From CAYLOP01 sp964385305 (GTDB taxonomy: Bacteria; Chloroflexota; Anaerolineae; Anaerolineales; E44-bin32): a DNA stretch of 9,784 nucleotides. The notes under the pieces are model-generated. The model did no database searches. It saw nothing but the letters and a program-made list of their open reading frames with translations, and was not told the DNA's origin. Location of the stretch: the NCBI GenBank assembly GCA_964385305.1, contig CAYLOP010000115.1, positions 1-9,784 of the forward strand, given 5' to 3'. Within the stretch, counting starts at the first letter, position 1. Each line of letters starts with the position of its first letter. Both the position numbers and the translations under genes were made by a program. Of this stretch, positions 7,004 to 9,784 are shown piece after piece.

Positions 7004-9784
7004 ATGTTGCATTGGCAATACACTCCTCTGGTTGTCCCATTGATTCTAACAATGGCGACATTGATTGTCATTATGAGAACGGTGTGGATGCGCAAGTCCG
7101 CTCCGGGTTCAAAAGTACTGGCAACCGTTTTGCTATTGATGGTGATTTGGACACTCGGGTATGCATTACAGCTTTGTAGCGTTGGTGTCTCGGCGAAACT
7201 GGTCTGGCTGCAATGCCAAATCCCGATGGAGGCATTGGTTCTCCCTCTACTTCTCGTTTTTGCTTTTCATTACACCGGGCGATCGCATTTCGTTAATCTC
7301 CGCAATTTGACCTTGCTATCGATTGCCCCGCTAATCACCGTGCTGTTGACTGTCACCAATTCAGTTCACGGCCTTGTTTGGCGGAGTGCAGAATTAGTCA
7401 CTGTTGGTTCAATACCCATGTTGCACATTTTGACGGGGTATTGGGGTGTATTCTCACGTATCTATCTGACATTGGTCGGGGTCGTAGCTGTACTCTTATT
7501 GGTTGCATACCATCTTCACTCACCCGGCATCTACCAACGACAGATCGCTGCGCTTGCGTTGGGTTTCGCAGTGCCATTTTCCATGGATTTTTCCATGTAT
7601 ATTGCTCTTTTCCCCCTACCTCATGTCAACCTTGCCCCCTTTGGCTTTCTGGTTACAGGGATTGCGCTGGCGCTTGGCCTTTATCGCTATAGGCTGTTGG
7701 ATCTCTACCCCATATCACGGTTCGCAATCGTACAGCGGTTGCAACAGATCGTTATTGTCCTTGATGAAAAGGGACGCGTCTCGGATCTTAACGCGGCGGC
7801 GGAGCATGAATTCGATCTACACGCCTCGGATATCATTGGGCAGCCGGCAGGAGACATCTGGCCGGAGTGGCCGGATGACATTAATGAGATTGCCGACCTT
7901 GGGGTTCCAAAGCGGGTGGTTTTAGGGAAAGCGGCGGATACTTCGATCTATCATATGACAGTAAGTTCCTTCACCGGTACAGGGGAGTTGTTAAAAGGAC
8001 TAGTGATTCACTTGCACCCAGTCAGGGAGAGTGACCGGACGAAGGATGAATTGCGTAGATTGAAAAACCTCAACGAGAGCATCGTCCAGACCATGGCCGA
8101 AGGGATTGTCTTGGAGGACGCCAATGGATTTGTCCAATTTGCTAATCCAAAGGCTGAGGAGATGCTTGGATATGCACATGGCGAAATCGTAGGGAAGCAT
8201 TGGAAGACGCTAATCCCTGTGGATTGGCATGCATCCATTGAAGCAGCCAATGACCGACGTGAGCGCGGTATCGCGGACCGCTACGAAGCGCAACTTCTGT
8301 GCAAGGATGACTCTCGGATGGATGTGCAGATCAGCGGCACGCCGATTCTTGAAAGGGACCGGGTAGTGGGGCGGCTTGCTGTCTTCACCGACATCACCGA
8401 GCGCAAGAAGGCCGAGCAGGCTCTCATGGAATCCCATGAGCGCTTCCTTACGGTCCTCGATGGGATTGACGCGGCCGTGTTTGTTTCCGATCTGGATACC
8501 TATGAGCTTCTTTTCATGAACAAACATATGCGGGAGAGCTTCCCCGATGGGCAGGTCGGACAACCATGCTGGAAAGTCATTCGCGAGGAGGTCGGTCCGT
8601 GCGACCATTGCACGAACCCCAGCTTGCTCGATTCGGCGGGCGAACCCACAGGCGTCATAATTTGGGAGGGTCATAATCCAATCACTGGTCGGTGGTATCT
8701 CAATTACGATCGCGCCATCCGCTGGGTGGACGGTCGTTATGTTCGACTCGAAATCGCCACGGACATTACGGAGCGCAAGAGGGTAGAAAGAGAGATGATC
8801 CAACGGGGTGAGGAGTTGGATGCTCTGCGGGAAATCTCTCTTGCTATCTCGAGCCAACTCGATCTCAGTTCGCTACTCGCGAACACAATCGAGTATGGTT
8901 GCCGATTGCTCGATGTGACCTCGGGCACGATATACCTCACGGATCAAAATCGAGGTGATCTTGAGCTTATGATTCATCACGGCTTCTCCGGGGAGCTCAA
9001 CGGAAGAAGGTTGGGGGTGGCTGAAGGCGTCGCTGGTACTGTTCTGCAGACCGGATTACCTTTCTTGGTGGATGATTATCAGCATTGGGAACACCGGTCA
9101 CTAGAATGGGATGACATTCCTCTCACCGCCGTGCTTGGTGTCCCGTTAATTCAGGCCGGGCAGGTCATCGGTGTGATGACCTTTGGAGAGATCCAGAAAG
9201 AGCGAAAGTTTGACGATCATGACATATGGCTCGCGATGCTTTTCGCGAACCAGGTATCGATCGCGATCCAAAATGCACGTCTTTTTAAGGAATACCAACG
9301 ACGGACCTCCCAATTGGAAGCTCTCTCTGAGATTAGTCGTATGTTGGGCATGACGCTTGATCTCGATGAAGTATTGCAATCCATTCTCAAGCAGTTGGAG
9401 CAGGTGATCCCTAATAATGGTTGCTCACTCTGGCTTCGAGAGGGTGCAACGATGTGCGTTCGAGCTGTGCGCGGTTATGAGAATCCTGAAGATCATATCG
9501 ACTTAGCGATCGATCTTCAGGGGGATATTTCTGAGCAAGAGATTATGGATCTCTATCAACCGCAGTTAATTACAAAAGCAGAGGAGGGGGAACGTTTCGT
9601 GCGGTTTGGTTATCAGCCTTGGATGCAATCGTTTCTTGTTGCACCCTTGACTCTAAAGAACAAGATGATTGGTTTTCTCACGATCGCCAATAAAGAATCG
9701 GAATTATTTACCCTGGAGATGGCGGAATTAGCCAGCATCTTCAGCCAGCAGGCGGCTTTGGCGATTGACAATGCACAGCTCTTC
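7004..9784 (+). CDS. 7TM-PAS-GAF sensor protein, probably histidine kinase (3' end outside window)
   Basis: The 927 visible residues are open to the last base, so the protein is cut at its C-terminus. Residues 1 to about 230 are an N-terminal seven-helix membrane domain like those of many histidine kinases (VIWTLGYALQL, VFAFHYTGR, ITVLLTVTNSVHGLVW). A PAS-like unit follows at about 245-350 (IVIVLDEKGRVSDLNAAAE). A clear PAS/PAC is at 355-467, ending in DITERKKAEQAL. A third PAS-like unit is at about 479-592, again ending in DITERK, with Cys522, Cys533 and Cys536 (CDHC). GAF domains lie at about 607-760 and from 771 to the edge. ATG 7004 is chosen because it places the first membrane helix at the N-terminus; GGAG at 6989-6992 is eleven bases upstream, a little far. 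Domain order predicts a HisKA/HATPase end, but another output such as a cyclase or phosphatase cannot be excluded. It likely has its own promoter. Confidence 0.9.
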   Translation, partial: MLHWQYTPLVVPLILTMATLIVIMRTVWMRKSAPGSKVLATVLLLMVIWTLGYALQLCSVGVSAKLVWLQCQIPMEALVLPLLLVFAFHYTGRSHFVNLRNLTLLSIAPLITVLLTVTNSVHGLVWRSAELVTVGSIPMLHILTGYWGVFSRIYLTLVGVVAVLLLVAYHLHSPGIYQRQIAALALGFAVPFSMDFSMYIALFPLPHVNLAPFGFLVTGIALALGLYRYRLLDLYPISRFAIVQRLQQIVIVLDEKGRVSDLNAAAEHEFDLHASDIIGQPAGDIWPEWPDDINEIADLGVPKRVVLGKAADTSIYHMTVSSFTGTGELLKGLVIHLHPVRESDRTKDELRRLKNLNESIVQTMAEGIVLEDANGFVQFANPKAEEMLGYAHGEIVGKHWKTLIPVDWHASIEAANDRRERGIADRYEAQLLCKDDSRMDVQISGTPILERDRVVGRLAVFTDITERKKAEQALMESHERFLTVLDGIDAAVFVSDLDTYELLFMNKHMRESFPDGQVGQPCWKVIREEVGPCDHCTNPSLLDSAGEPTGVIIWEGHNPITGRWYLNYDRAIRWVDGRYVRLEIATDITERKRVEREMIQRGEELDALREISLAISSQLDLSSLLANTIEYGCRLLDVTSGTIYLTDQNRGDLELMIHHGFSGELNGRRLGVAEGVAGTVLQTGLPFLVDDYQHWEHRSLEWDDIPLTAVLGVPLIQAGQVIGVMTFGEIQKERKFDDHDIWLAMLFANQVSIAIQNARLFKEYQRRTSQLEALSEISRMLGMTLDLDEVLQSILKQLEQVIPNNGCSLWLREGATMCVRAVRGYENPEDHIDLAIDLQGDISEQEIMDLYQPQLITKAEEGERFVRFGYQPWMQSFLVAPLTLKNKMIGFLTIANKESELFTLEMAELASIFSQQAALAIDNAQLF

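Noticed and set aside
6925..7179. An 84-codon + strand open frame upstream of and overlapping the sensor gene
   Set aside because: It overlaps the first 176 bases of the sensor gene in another frame, its residues look random, and the overlapped frame encodes a clear membrane-sensor N-terminus.
7378..7925. Two + strand open frames of 104 and 140 codons
   Set aside because: They are out-of-frame shadows of the sensor's membrane and first PAS regions, rich in Cys, Ser and Arg as expected of a wrong frame.
8210..8857. A 215-codon open frame on the minus strand
   Set aside because: It lies fully antisense to the PAS region of the sensor, whose domains are clear on the + strand, and its translation shows no family resemblance.

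Overview
The window reads almost entirely on the + strand and looks like bacterial chromosome of intermediate GC content. The best guess for the host is a member of the Chloroflexota (Anaerolineae-like). This rests only on the mix of gene types: a 7TM-PAS-GAF sensor protein, a membrane-fused endonuclease/exonuclease/phosphatase protein and a two-component-type propeller. It is an inference, not a placement.

Positions 1-5845 hold a compact gene cluster that probably forms one transcription unit. It starts with the C-terminal part of a periplasmic/extracellular solute-binding protein of the ferric-iron/thiamine superfamily (to 539). A two-domain ABC permease (543-2174) and a short ABC ATPase (2171-2815) follow. 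A membrane-anchored seven-bladed propeller (2812-3798) comes next, and its start overlaps the ATPase stop by 4 bases. After a 100-base gap comes a large polytopic membrane protein with a C-terminal endonuclease/exonuclease/phosphatase (EEP) domain (3899-5770). A convincing factor-independent terminator (5792-5845) closes the unit. The first three genes form one complete importer. The propeller is translationally coupled to it and could act as an extracytoplasmic sensor or partner. The EEP protein is probably co-transcribed but its link to transport is unknown.

Positions 5881-6679 hold a decayed alpha/beta-hydrolase gene. It can be read nearly end to end across three frames, with six in-frame stops, two frameshifts, a lost start codon and a lost nucleophile serine. 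Positions 6680-7003 hold no gene I can recognise, only a weak candidate promoter near the end.

Positions 7004-9784 are the start of a large sensor protein, probably a histidine kinase, which runs off the window. It has an N-terminal seven-helix membrane domain, three PAS-like units (the middle one clear, the third Cys-rich) and two GAF domains. The catalytic part is not visible.

No CRISPR array, RNA gene or insertion sequence was seen. The least ordinary points are the propeller coupled to an ABC importer, a solute-binding protein lacking the tyrosine pair of classical ferric-binding proteins, the altered EEP active-site region, and the readable hydrolase fossil.
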